Positions 8,953 through 16,628 of a stretch of 64,000 bases of DNA are shown piece after piece; position 1 is the first letter of the stretch; each line of letters begins with the position of its first letter. A program made the position numbers and the translations under genes. The notes under the pieces are model-generated. The model saw only the letters and a program-made list of their open reading frames with translations, made no database searches and had not been told where the DNA came from. Source of the stretch: an uncultured Armatimonadota bacterium (GTDB taxonomy: Bacteria; Armatimonadota; Fimbriimonadia; Fimbriimonadales; Fimbriimonadaceae); NCBI GenBank assembly GCA_903927025.1, contig CAIYLG010000002.1, positions 62,001 to 126,000 on the forward strand, written 5' to 3'.

Positions 8953-10197
8953 TTAGCCTGCCACGGGCACCAGTTGGTATTTGTGGGGGACGGGTTGTGC
9001 GGCTCTGATCACCTCTGCTTCCAGAGCCTCTGCGTAGCGGTCCAGGGACTTCATCACGTCGGACTTTTGACGCGCGGCGGCTTTTTCGTTGCCGAATCCC
9101 CAGCCAGTCATGTAGGTGCGCCACATTTGGTTGTGGGCTTCTTCCCGCTCTCTTACCAGCGCCGTTACTCGGAAGGCCTGAGCCTTCATCGGCGTGTTCA
9201 GGGTGGCGAGGTTGACTCCAGCGGAGAGTTCGTCGGCGGAGAAGGCCTGGACCGGTTTGCCGTCGATGATCAGGTTGTATTTACCGGTGATGCCGGTGAC
9301 TTTGAGCGTCTCCTGATTCAGCGCTGTGATGAAGTCTGAAGAGTCGATCACCAGCTTGATGCCGGGGTTGCCAAGGTCCAGCGGAAATGGGAGGGCGCTC
9401 TCCGTCTCGGTCCAGCTTAATCCGCCGGTTCCAGAAGCCAGCCCGGTCACCTTTGCGCCATCCAGCGCGCCCACCTTGTCGCCGTTTATCTCCACGGAGG
9501 AGACGAGGCTGGGCGCGTTCCATGCCCTCAGAAGCGCTTCTGCCATCGTGAGATGACCGGCATCGCCAGGGTGGACGCGGTCTTGAATCAGCTTCTGGGC
9601 GAGATCAGGGTTGAGCGATTTTGCCTTCTCCAGCATCGATACCACAGGTGAGTTGAGGTCAGCGGTTGAGCCACCCGATCGGCTGGCGAGGTCCTTCAAA
9701 TAGTCTCCGTACTTGAGAAGCACGCTGTTGTAGCCGCCTTCAAAGTTGGGGGGACGGGTGACGTCGTCATAGGGTGACGGAATGATAAGCGTGATCCGCA
9801 CGCCAGGAGCTTCTGCTTTCAGGCGGTCTACGATGTGCTGGTAACCCTTCGAGAACGTATTGAACAGGCCCTGATCAAACGGCCGATAACCTGCGTCGTT
9901 CATCGCCAGCATGCTGGTCACCACGGTGGGATGATAGGCAAACACATCCCGTGTGAGTCGCGTATCGACATCTCCTCCACCTCCGCCGGTGACTCGGTCT
10001 CCACCCCAGCCGGAATGGACAAACGAAACCTTCAGCTTCGGAAAGCGGGTTCGAACGAATGCTTCCGTGTAAAAGGTGTAAAGTCGCTGGTCCGTAATGC
10101 TATCGCCGTAGAACACCACTCGGTCGCCATCGTGGAGGGCGAACTGGGCGGCGGCGAGGCTGGGAACGAGGGCGAGAAGGGCGGCGCAGGTTTTCAT
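8953..10197 (-). CDS. Secreted SGNH/GDSL hydrolase
   Basis: 414 residues with a clean signal peptide (MKTCAALLALVPSLAAAQ). SGNH blocks are in the expected order: block I VVFYGDSITD (Ser about 34), block II SGWGGDRVTGG (Gly), block III AMNDAGY (Asn), block V QDRVHPGDAGHLTM (Asp/His). After about residue 230 there is a beta-rich extension and a helical C-terminus (EREEAHNQMW, KSLDRYAEALEAE) of the sort found in planctomycete- and acidobacterial-type SGNH proteins. It is probably an exported carbohydrate or lipid esterase. It lies 279 bases upstream of the frameshifted glycosidase on the same strand, separated by two short hairpins. Confidence 0.88.
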   Translation of the reverse strand: MKTCAALLALVPSLAAAQFALHDGDRVVFYGDSITDQRLYTFYTEAFVRTRFPKLKVSFVHSGWGGDRVTGGGGGDVDTRLTRDVFAYHPTVVTSMLAMNDAGYRPFDQGLFNTFSKGYQHIVDRLKAEAPGVRITLIIPSPYDDVTRPPNFEGGYNSVLLKYGDYLKDLASRSGGSTADLNSPVVSMLEKAKSLNPDLAQKLIQDRVHPGDAGHLTMAEALLRAWNAPSLVSSVEINGDKVGALDGAKVTGLASGTGGLSWTETESALPFPLDLGNPGIKLVIDSSDFITALNQETLKVTGITGKYNLIIDGKPVQAFSADELSAGVNLATLNTPMKAQAFRVTALVREREEAHNQMWRTYMTGWGFGNEKAAARQKSDVMKSLDRYAEALEAEVIRAAQPVPHKYQLVPVAG

Positions 10198-10277
10198 GAC
10201 TTTGAGTTCGGAGAAGGCTTCTGGTATTCGGATTCTAACCGAATGAGCTGAATGTTGGGGCCGGACCTTACCGACGG

Positions 10278-10308
10278 CCAGTAGGTTTTGAAAATCCAGT
10301 AGGTTTTG
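10278..10308. repeat. Two-copy 18-base direct repeat upstream of the DUF6933/pRiA4b gene
   Basis: The 13-mer CCAGTAGGTTTTG occurs at 10278-10290 and again at 10296-10308, a period of 18 bases. It lies about 85 bases upstream of the start at 10392 and about 80 bases upstream of the divergent SGNH gene. It may be a regulator site or chance slippage. Confidence 0.4.
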
Positions 10309-10391
10309 CGACTACTTGTCGCGCCGGGGGAGCCCTTTCTGCGTTAGAGTTCAGTCGAGCGGCTAATTCAATTGCCCTTTCCGGTGACCTG

Positions 10392-11510
10392 ATGAAATCC
10401 CAAATCTGCTGTTCCCAAAAACTCATTCTCGCGTTGGGGCTCAAGCCAGGGGCCCTGCCGTATCAAGAGCAGGGACTCCCGCCGCTTTCCACCTGGTACG
10501 CAGACATTTTCACGTTCAACCATCGCAAATGTGTGGCGTTCTATAACCCCTCGACTGGGTACGGATTTGTGGCGGCGTATCTCGTCAAGAAGCAGCTTCA
10601 GAACTTGAACCAGCAGTTCTTGCGCACCTATCAGGCGGCGATGACCACTGACGGAGTCTCGGCAACACGGATGGAGGAGCTGCTGGGGACAATGGCAGAA
10701 CCCAACCTTTGCCGAACAACGGACCGAAAGGCGCGTGGACATCTTGTCCAGGCGGTGAAAGACTGCGCTTGGTCTCTCCCTCACGCTGATGTCACGGACC
10801 CGAAGTCAGTTGAACGCCAGGGGCACCTCACCCTCGGGCATGGCGTTGGAGGGCCATTCATGGCGCCTCTCGAAACATTCAGCAAGTATGTCGGGGAAGA
10901 GTTGATGAGTCGAGTCGTGATCCTCGACCGGCATCGCGATATTTGCGAAATCCTGGTGACTCTGGAAGGTGTAGAACCCCCAATCTATCGGCGCATCCTC
11001 GTCCCTTCCCTGCTTACGCTAGACCGGGTCCACCTCGTCATTCAGGGAGCATTTGGCTGGACAAACTCCCATCTACATATTTTTCTAGCGGGCACCAGGA
11101 AGTTTGAGGCGATCTACGAAAAGGTCGAGGAATACGAGGGAGAAGATGAGCAATTCATGGATCTTGCCGAGCTTTTAGAAATGGGGGCCGGTTCAGCGGA
11201 ATACATTTACGACTTCGACGACGAGTGGAGACACACGATCCGCTTGGAAAAGCGCTACGTCTCGGACGAGATGACGGGTCCTACCTGCATGGACGGATCG
11301 CGTTCTGGCCCACCAGAAGATGCCGGAGGGCCCGATGGCTACGAGCAGATGCTTAAACTGTTCGCAAAACCGGCCAATCGAAACTACAAATCGCTCATGA
11401 ATTGGCTGCCAGAAGGCTTTGATCCGGAAGAGTTCTCCGTTGAATCCGCGAACCAGCGGATCTATGACATGTTGCGGCCGCACGTTGACAACTTGATCAC
11501 GTTCGCCTAA
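10392..11510 (+). CDS. DUF6933 - pRiA4b ORF-3-like fusion protein
   Basis: 372 residues, no signal peptide, probably cytoplasmic. Residues 1-115 (SQKLILALGL, WYADIFTFNHRKCVAFYN) resemble DUF6933. Residues about 175-365 match the plasmid pRiA4b ORF-3/IS1096-TnpR-like family: ILVTLEGVEPPIYRRILVPS, LHLVIQGAFGW-like, SHLHIF, YIYDFDDEWRH, CMDGSRSGPPEDAGG and a terminal FDPEEFSVESANQRI. Both families are widespread and of unknown biochemical role; despite the historic name there is no transposase catalytic signature. A GGTGA sequence lies just before the ATG. The stop codon overlaps the convergent gene's stop. Confidence 0.83.
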   Translation: MKSQICCSQKLILALGLKPGALPYQEQGLPPLSTWYADIFTFNHRKCVAFYNPSTGYGFVAAYLVKKQLQNLNQQFLRTYQAAMTTDGVSATRMEELLGTMAEPNLCRTTDRKARGHLVQAVKDCAWSLPHADVTDPKSVERQGHLTLGHGVGGPFMAPLETFSKYVGEELMSRVVILDRHRDICEILVTLEGVEPPIYRRILVPSLLTLDRVHLVIQGAFGWTNSHLHIFLAGTRKFEAIYEKVEEYEGEDEQFMDLAELLEMGAGSAEYIYDFDDEWRHTIRLEKRYVSDEMTGPTCMDGSRSGPPEDAGGPDGYEQMLKLFAKPANRNYKSLMNWLPEGFDPEEFSVESANQRIYDMLRPHVDNLITFA

Positions 11511-12388
11511 TCCATTGGAAGGCGTCTTGTTGCACGAAACCTACCGGACACCTGAGGCTCCCTCAACAGCTTCACCACATTCGAAGGTAGTCCAGCAAGG
11601 TTTCCTTCCGAGTCGATCGGCACAACTCTAAGGTAGAAGGCTCCAACTTCGTAACCGGGCGGCGGCGGACTTTTCAAGAGTTCCCTGGCGGTAAAGCGCC
11701 TATAGTCTGCCAATCCGCGTGAGCGATCGTTGAGGTCCATCGTGGTGTACTGACTAGAGGCCCAGCCCTCCCAGCCACGAAACATCATCTGGCTCAGCTG
11801 CACCACGATCCGCTTCGCCGCTCTCGCCGATGTGCTCCATCGAAACTCTGTATCCAAGTCAAAGGGGGCATCCTCTTTCCAAGTTTGTCCGCCGCCTGCA
11901 CGCCTCCGCTCGGAGACTTGCAGGAGTGTAGGCAAGCTCGGTGGAGTTGGTTCTCCGATCTCGACGGGGGTTGTCGCCAGCTGTTCGCCGGTTGACTCCC
12001 GGCTGAGCCCAAGGTACAGGCGGATGTGCCCCGTCATATTCAGTTCCCTTGCCACGAAATCCTTCTTGTCGGCGCGGTCAATGAGGTCGCGCATGTTCAG
12101 GTCAAATTCAGACCCGGTCACAGTTGCGTGGTTGACGTAATCGCTCAAAAACCGACGCCCGGTATTCATGTCGCGACCCCACTCCCGATACACGGTCACC
12201 CGGCATGTGCCCCAACTTGGGTTGCCGCCAAGCACCTTGCAATGGACCAGCATTTTGCCTCGACGCGGCAAAAACGCGGTTTGAGCCTTTTCGCTTCCGG
12301 GGACCTGCACCGATAACTTGACCCCATCGGCACGGGAGCCAAAACTCGTGCACGACATGGCCAGGCACAGAACGGAGAGGATGGGCAT
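11507..12388 (-). CDS. Secreted protein of unknown function
   Basis: 293 residues, not recognised. The N-terminus (PILSVLCLAMSCTSFGSRADG) is signal-like; a Cys at 13 could be a lipid site but the preceding LAMS is a weak lipobox. The rest is beta-rich with an Ig/fibronectin-like look (VYREWGRDMNTGRRFL, FYLRVVPIDSEGNLAGLPSN) and one Pro/Arg-rich linker near residue 160. It could be a surface or periplasmic beta-sandwich protein. A hairpin lies 24 bases upstream of its start. Its TAG stop overlaps the TAA of the opposing pRiA4b gene by 2 bases within CCTAA. Confidence 0.65.
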   Translation of the reverse strand: MPILSVLCLAMSCTSFGSRADGVKLSVQVPGSEKAQTAFLPRRGKMLVHCKVLGGNPSWGTCRVTVYREWGRDMNTGRRFLSDYVNHATVTGSEFDLNMRDLIDRADKKDFVARELNMTGHIRLYLGLSRESTGEQLATTPVEIGEPTPPSLPTLLQVSERRRAGGGQTWKEDAPFDLDTEFRWSTSARAAKRIVVQLSQMMFRGWEGWASSQYTTMDLNDRSRGLADYRRFTARELLKSPPPPGYEVGAFYLRVVPIDSEGNLAGLPSNVVKLLREPQVSGRFRATRRLPMD

Positions 12389-12763
12389 AGATTTTGAGAC
12401 GAATCAGAATGAGCCTCGTTACCAAGGGACGAGGCTTGTCATCTGGAGCCTAATGTCGTCCAGTTTGAGAGACAGCATCGATCAAAAGAAGACGGCAAGT
12501 TTGCGTTGAAGCCGTTACGCCCCTTAGGTGGTGCCAATCTCAGAAACAAGGAGCTTGAAGCACTCCCGTTCAACTGGTTCTACTCAAACAGACTCGCTTG
12601 GCGATGTGAATGGGTACCGAGTTCTTGCCATCCCAACGTGTCACCCCATTTCGGAAAGCCTGACGAAGCCAACAATATATAGATCCCAAAAAGTGGAAAC
12701 TCAGGCAGATAGGCGGACATTCAACCGAGTAGATTAACTTCGTAGTAATGCGAGGTTGGCACG
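12389..12763. other. 375-base divergent intergenic region with one hairpin
   Basis: This region separates the unknown secreted gene (-) from the aldehyde oxidoreductase operon (+). It must hold promoters for both. A perfect 8-bp inverted repeat AGCCTCGT/ACGAGGCT (12412-12419 and 12429-12436, 9-base loop) lies in the leader of the minus gene. An AT-rich stretch ACAATATATAG near 12671 could be part of a promoter for the plus operon. No convincing coding sequence is seen. Confidence 0.5.
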
Positions 12764-13393
12764 TTGGATAATTTCGAGGAACAGGGGAAGGGCGGCGAAG
12801 GGGTATCCAGGCGCGGACTATTAGGCGCCGCGATCACCGGCGGGGCGGGGGCGGCATTAGCGCCACTGTTAGGAAATCGTGCGGCGGCGGCAGTGCCGGC
12901 GTCTTCACCAAGTGCCCCTCCAGCAAGTTCAGCGGCGGGAATGACCCTTCATGTCAACGGACAAGCTCACTGGGTGGAGATTGAGCCAAGGGTCACTTTG
13001 GTGGACGCCCTCCGAGACCACTTAGGGATGTACGGAACCAAGAAGGGCTGCGACCATGGCCAATGCGGAGCGTGCACGGTGCTGATCAACGGAGTGAGAG
13101 TCAACTCCTGCCTAACCCTCGCCGCGATGCACACCAACGAAGAGATCACCACCATCGAGGGTCTTGCCGACGGAGATCGGCTTCACCCAGTGCAGGAGGC
13201 GTTCATCGAGCATGACGGTTTCCAGTGCGGTTACTGCACGCCCGGACAAATCTGCTCTGCAGTCGGACTGATCCACGAGGGCCATACGAAGACGGACGAC
13301 CAGATCCGTGAAGGCATGGCCGGAAACATCTGCCGATGCGGGGCTTACTCCAATATCGTGGACGCGGTTAAAAAGGCGATGAAAGTGTCATGA
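12764..13393 (+). CDS. paoA: Aldehyde oxidoreductase, [2Fe-2S] subunit (PaoA-like), Tat-exported
   Basis: 209 residues from a TTG start at 12764, with GAGG about 8 bases upstream. A twin-arginine signal SRRGLLGAAITGG precedes an Ala-rich cleavage region. The plant-ferredoxin-type cluster motif is GCDHGQCGACTVL with a following Cys, and the second cluster is GFQCGYCTPGQ ... NICRCGAY, the standard arrangement in xanthine-oxidase-family small subunits. The Tat signal and downstream subunits match E. coli PaoABC, a periplasmic enzyme oxidising aromatic and other aldehydes to acids. The stop overlaps the paoB start (ATGA at 13390), so translation is coupled. Confidence 0.92.
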   Translation: MDNFEEQGKGGEGVSRRGLLGAAITGGAGAALAPLLGNRAAAAVPASSPSAPPASSAAGMTLHVNGQAHWVEIEPRVTLVDALRDHLGMYGTKKGCDHGQCGACTVLINGVRVNSCLTLAAMHTNEEITTIEGLADGDRLHPVQEAFIEHDGFQCGYCTPGQICSAVGLIHEGHTKTDDQIREGMAGNICRCGAYSNIVDAVKKAMKVS

Positions 13394-14379
13394 ACGACTT
13401 CTCCTACTCTCGCCCTACAACGACAACCGAGGCGATTCAGACGCTTCTGAGTCACCCCGACGCGCTCTACCTCGCGGGAGGTACCAACGTTATCGATCAC
13501 CTCAAGCTTGGCGTGGTCACTCCAAGTCAGCTCGTCGATATTCGCCATCTCGGACTCGACAAGATTTCGACAGACGCTCAGTCCGTCACGATTGGCGCTG
13601 GGGCGACAAACTCAGCCGCCGCCTATCACCACGAGATTCAAACCCACTTCCCTGCGCTTGCCGAGGCAATCTTGGCTGGGGCCAGCCCGCAGCTTCGCAA
13701 TGTGGCGACCACTGGCGGCAATCTTCTGCAGAAGACCCGCTGCACCTATTTTCGAGACATCCACTCGGCATGCAATAAGCGCCAGCCGGGGTCTGGTTGT
13801 GCTGCGTTAGAAGGGTTCAACCGCAGCCACGCGATTCTTGGGACCAGTGATGCCTGTATCGCCACCCACCCCTCGGACATGGCCGTGGCGCTCACGGCTT
13901 TGGAAGCGGTGATTCACATCCAAGATCAGTCGGTAGTGCGCACCGTCCCCATTGAGGCGTTCTATGTTTCTTATGGAGAGGACCCTGCAAAAGAGAACGT
14001 ACTGAAACCGGGCGACCTCATTGTTGCCATCGAGATTCCGCGAACGGCTTGGGCGGGCCATTCCCGCTACGTCAAGGCAAGGGACCGCTCCAGCTATGAG
14101 TTCGCTCTCGCCTCGGCCGCTGTTGCGGTCGACGTTGATGCTGGGAAGATCCGAAACTGTCGGATTGCGCTGGGCGGTGTCGCCACCAAACCCTGGCGTG
14201 CCCATGCCGCGGAAGCCGCGTTGGTGGGTCAGTCAGCTACTCCTGTTGCCTTCCGAGCCGCCGCTGAAGCCGAACTTGCTTCAGCCAAAGCGCAGAAAGA
14301 GAACGGATTCAAGATTGAGCTCTGCAAACGAGTGATGGTCAAGGCGCTGCAGGAAGCGGCCGAAATGAGGAGAGCCTGA
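13390..14379 (+). CDS. paoB: Aldehyde oxidoreductase, FAD-binding subunit (PaoB-like)
   Basis: 329 residues. FAD contact blocks LAGGTNVIDHLKLG and NVATTGGNLLQKTRC are typical of the FAD-binding domain of molybdopterin dehydrogenases. The segment KTRCTYFRDIHSACNKR, then GSGCAALEG and a later Cys in TSDACIATHPSDMAVA, supplies the four Cys that in E. coli PaoB bind an additional [4Fe-4S] cluster, which separates this type from ordinary xanthine dehydrogenase. No export signal of its own: it would travel folded with PaoA through Tat. The paoC start follows 2 bases after the stop. Confidence 0.92.
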   Translation: MNDFSYSRPTTTTEAIQTLLSHPDALYLAGGTNVIDHLKLGVVTPSQLVDIRHLGLDKISTDAQSVTIGAGATNSAAAYHHEIQTHFPALAEAILAGASPQLRNVATTGGNLLQKTRCTYFRDIHSACNKRQPGSGCAALEGFNRSHAILGTSDACIATHPSDMAVALTALEAVIHIQDQSVVRTVPIEAFYVSYGEDPAKENVLKPGDLIVAIEIPRTAWAGHSRYVKARDRSSYEFALASAAVAVDVDAGKIRNCRIALGGVATKPWRAHAAEAALVGQSATPVAFRAAAEAELASAKAQKENGFKIELCKRVMVKALQEAAEMRRA

Positions 14380-14381
14380 AG

Positions 14382-16628
14382 ATGCCAAATCAAGAGAAAG
14401 CAACCGGAGCCGTAGGGGCTCCAACTCGGCGAACCGACGGACGCGAAAAGGTCACCGGCGCTGCCCGGTACGCAGCCGAGGCTCCGATTCCTAAGGCGGC
14501 ATTTGGCTACATCTTGCCAAGCACCATCGCCAAGGGAGTGATCAAGTCGATCGACACCTCTGTTGCCGAGAAGGCAATTGGGGTGATTGCCATTCTTACA
14601 CCCTTGAACATGCCGAAGCTCCACGGAGGTCACTCGGGAGACAGCCGGGCTCCATTCAGCGACATGAACATTCTGTACGCCGGCCAGCATGTAGCAGTCG
14701 TCGTTGCAGACACGCCGGAACGGGCGCGGCACGCCGCCTCGCTTATCAAAGTGGAATACACGGAAGCCAAGCCGATTGTGGATGTCCACGATTCCTCTGC
14801 TCCACTGAATGAAACCCCCACCTTCTTTGGAAGTCCCCTCGGGTTTAAGGAGGGCGACGTCGCGTCTGCGGTCAGTGCCCCCGGAGTGACGGTAGTCAAA
14901 CAGACCTACACCACCCCCATTGAGACGCACAACCCGATGGAAATGAGTGCGACGGTCGCGCTGTGGGAAGGGGATGACAAGCTGGTCGTTTGGGATTCCA
15001 CCCAAGGCGTCAGCAATACTCACGGATCCTTGGCCAGAGCATTTGGCCTCAAGCCTGAGAATGTGCGGGTCTACTGCCCCTATACAGGGGGCGGATTTGG
15101 ATGCAAGGGGGAAGAGTGGCCCCACAAGTTCCTGGCGGTGGCCGCCGCCAAGCTGGCAAAACGCCCGGTTCGGCTCCCTTTAACCCGCGCTCAGATGTTC
15201 ACGAACAGCGGCCATCGGCCGTTCTGCGAGCAGGTGATCACTGTCGCCGCCGGAACTGATGGCAAGCTCAAAGGGCTGAGGCACTTTGTTCTATCCCAAG
15301 TCTCGCCGAGCAGCACCTTCATCGAAACGTGCGCCGCCGGCACAAGCCGAGTTCTGTATGATACGGCGAGTCTTGAGATTGTCCAGCACGTCAAGACGAT
15401 GGACCTGCCCCCTGGCACCTGGATGCGCGCACCTGGTGAAACCCCTGGAATGTTCGCCCTGGAAAGCGCCCTGGACGAGTTGGCCCACGAGCTCAAGATG
15501 GACCCCATCGCACTCAGACTCGCCAACCATGCCGACGTGAGCCCAGAAAGTAAGAAGCCCTGGTCCAGCAAGCACCTAAAGGAGTGCTACACCAAGGGAG
15601 CCGAGAAATTTGGTTGGTCTCGCCGCAATCCAATCCCGGCCTCTACGAAGACGCCAGACGGAAAGTGGATCGGATATGGAATGGCCAGCGCAACCTACCC
15701 TGCCATGATTTTCCCGGGCAAGGCGCGGGTGCGACTCTATAAGGAAGGAAACGGAGTGCGGGCGGTGTCCGCCGCCGCCAGCCAAGATTTGGGTACGGGA
15801 ACCTGGACCATCGGCGTTCAGATGACCGCTACATTGCTTGATCTGCCCGCCGGACAGGTCAAATTCGAACTCGGTGACAGCAAGTTGCCCGTGTCCGGAC
15901 AATCTGGTGGTTCTGCCACCGCTGGTAGCCTCGCCCTCGCTCTAGGCGATGCGGCGGAAGCACTGAAAGCGGAGTTGCTGAAGCATGCTGACGGGACGCC
16001 GCTGGCTGGAATAGACATTAAGGACGTCCAATTCAAGGGTGGCGAATTAGCCTCCATTTCAAAGCCCACCCAGAAGGTGAAGCTGAGGGATTTGGTACAG
16101 AAGGCCGGCTCGGAGTATGTCGAAGGCGTGACCTCGGATCGCAACAAGTTTCAGCCGACCGGCGAGGACTACATGGCGAACGATGCCAAGTACGCCTTCC
16201 AAAGTTTCGGCGCCCACTTCGTGGAGGTCCAGATTGATGACCTCCTTCCACTCGTGAAGGTAACTCGGGTGGTTAGCGTGATGGATATTGGCAGAGTGCT
16301 CAATCCCAAGACGGCGCGGAGCCAGGTGATTGGCGGAGTGGTGATGGGCTTGGGGCAAGCGCTCACAGAGGACACCCACTACGACCTTCGAACTGGAAGG
16401 CCGACCAATGACAACTTTGCGGACTACAGGGTCCCCGTGAACTCGGATATCCACTCTCTGGAAGTTGAGTTCATCGATGTTCCCGATCTCCACTTCAACC
16501 CAATCGGGTGTCGCGGAGTCGGCGAGATCGGGATCACGGGAATCGCGGCTGCTGTCGCCAACGCGGTGTACAACGCAACCGGCAAGCGAATCCGTGACCT
16601 CCCAATAACGCCAGACAAGCTGCTTTAG
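14382..16628 (+). CDS. paoC: Aldehyde oxidoreductase, molybdenum-cofactor subunit (PaoC-like)
   Basis: 748 residues, the usual length of PaoC. It begins with TRRTDGREKVTGAARYAAE, the N-terminus of the xanthine-oxidase-like large subunit, and contains GGGFGCKGE, RAPGETPGMFALESALDELA and a C-terminal RGVGEIGITG in which the Glu is the catalytic base next to the Mo centre. It should carry molybdopterin cytosine dinucleotide. The chaperone PaoD and cofactor genes are not in this window. Its TAG stop shares three bases with the TAA of the opposing GH127 gene. Confidence 0.93.
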   Translation: MPNQEKATGAVGAPTRRTDGREKVTGAARYAAEAPIPKAAFGYILPSTIAKGVIKSIDTSVAEKAIGVIAILTPLNMPKLHGGHSGDSRAPFSDMNILYAGQHVAVVVADTPERARHAASLIKVEYTEAKPIVDVHDSSAPLNETPTFFGSPLGFKEGDVASAVSAPGVTVVKQTYTTPIETHNPMEMSATVALWEGDDKLVVWDSTQGVSNTHGSLARAFGLKPENVRVYCPYTGGGFGCKGEEWPHKFLAVAAAKLAKRPVRLPLTRAQMFTNSGHRPFCEQVITVAAGTDGKLKGLRHFVLSQVSPSSTFIETCAAGTSRVLYDTASLEIVQHVKTMDLPPGTWMRAPGETPGMFALESALDELAHELKMDPIALRLANHADVSPESKKPWSSKHLKECYTKGAEKFGWSRRNPIPASTKTPDGKWIGYGMASATYPAMIFPGKARVRLYKEGNGVRAVSAAASQDLGTGTWTIGVQMTATLLDLPAGQVKFELGDSKLPVSGQSGGSATAGSLALALGDAAEALKAELLKHADGTPLAGIDIKDVQFKGGELASISKPTQKVKLRDLVQKAGSEYVEGVTSDRNKFQPTGEDYMANDAKYAFQSFGAHFVEVQIDDLLPLVKVTRVVSVMDIGRVLNPKTARSQVIGGVVMGLGQALTEDTHYDLRTGRPTNDNFADYRVPVNSDIHSLEVEFIDVPDLHFNPIGCRGVGEIGITGIAAAVANAVYNATGKRIRDLPITPDKLL

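Noticed and set aside
10392-11510. Transposase or resolvase from an IS element
   Set aside because: Despite the family's name (IS1096 TnpR-like) there is no DDE or serine-recombinase motif and no terminal inverted repeats flank the gene.
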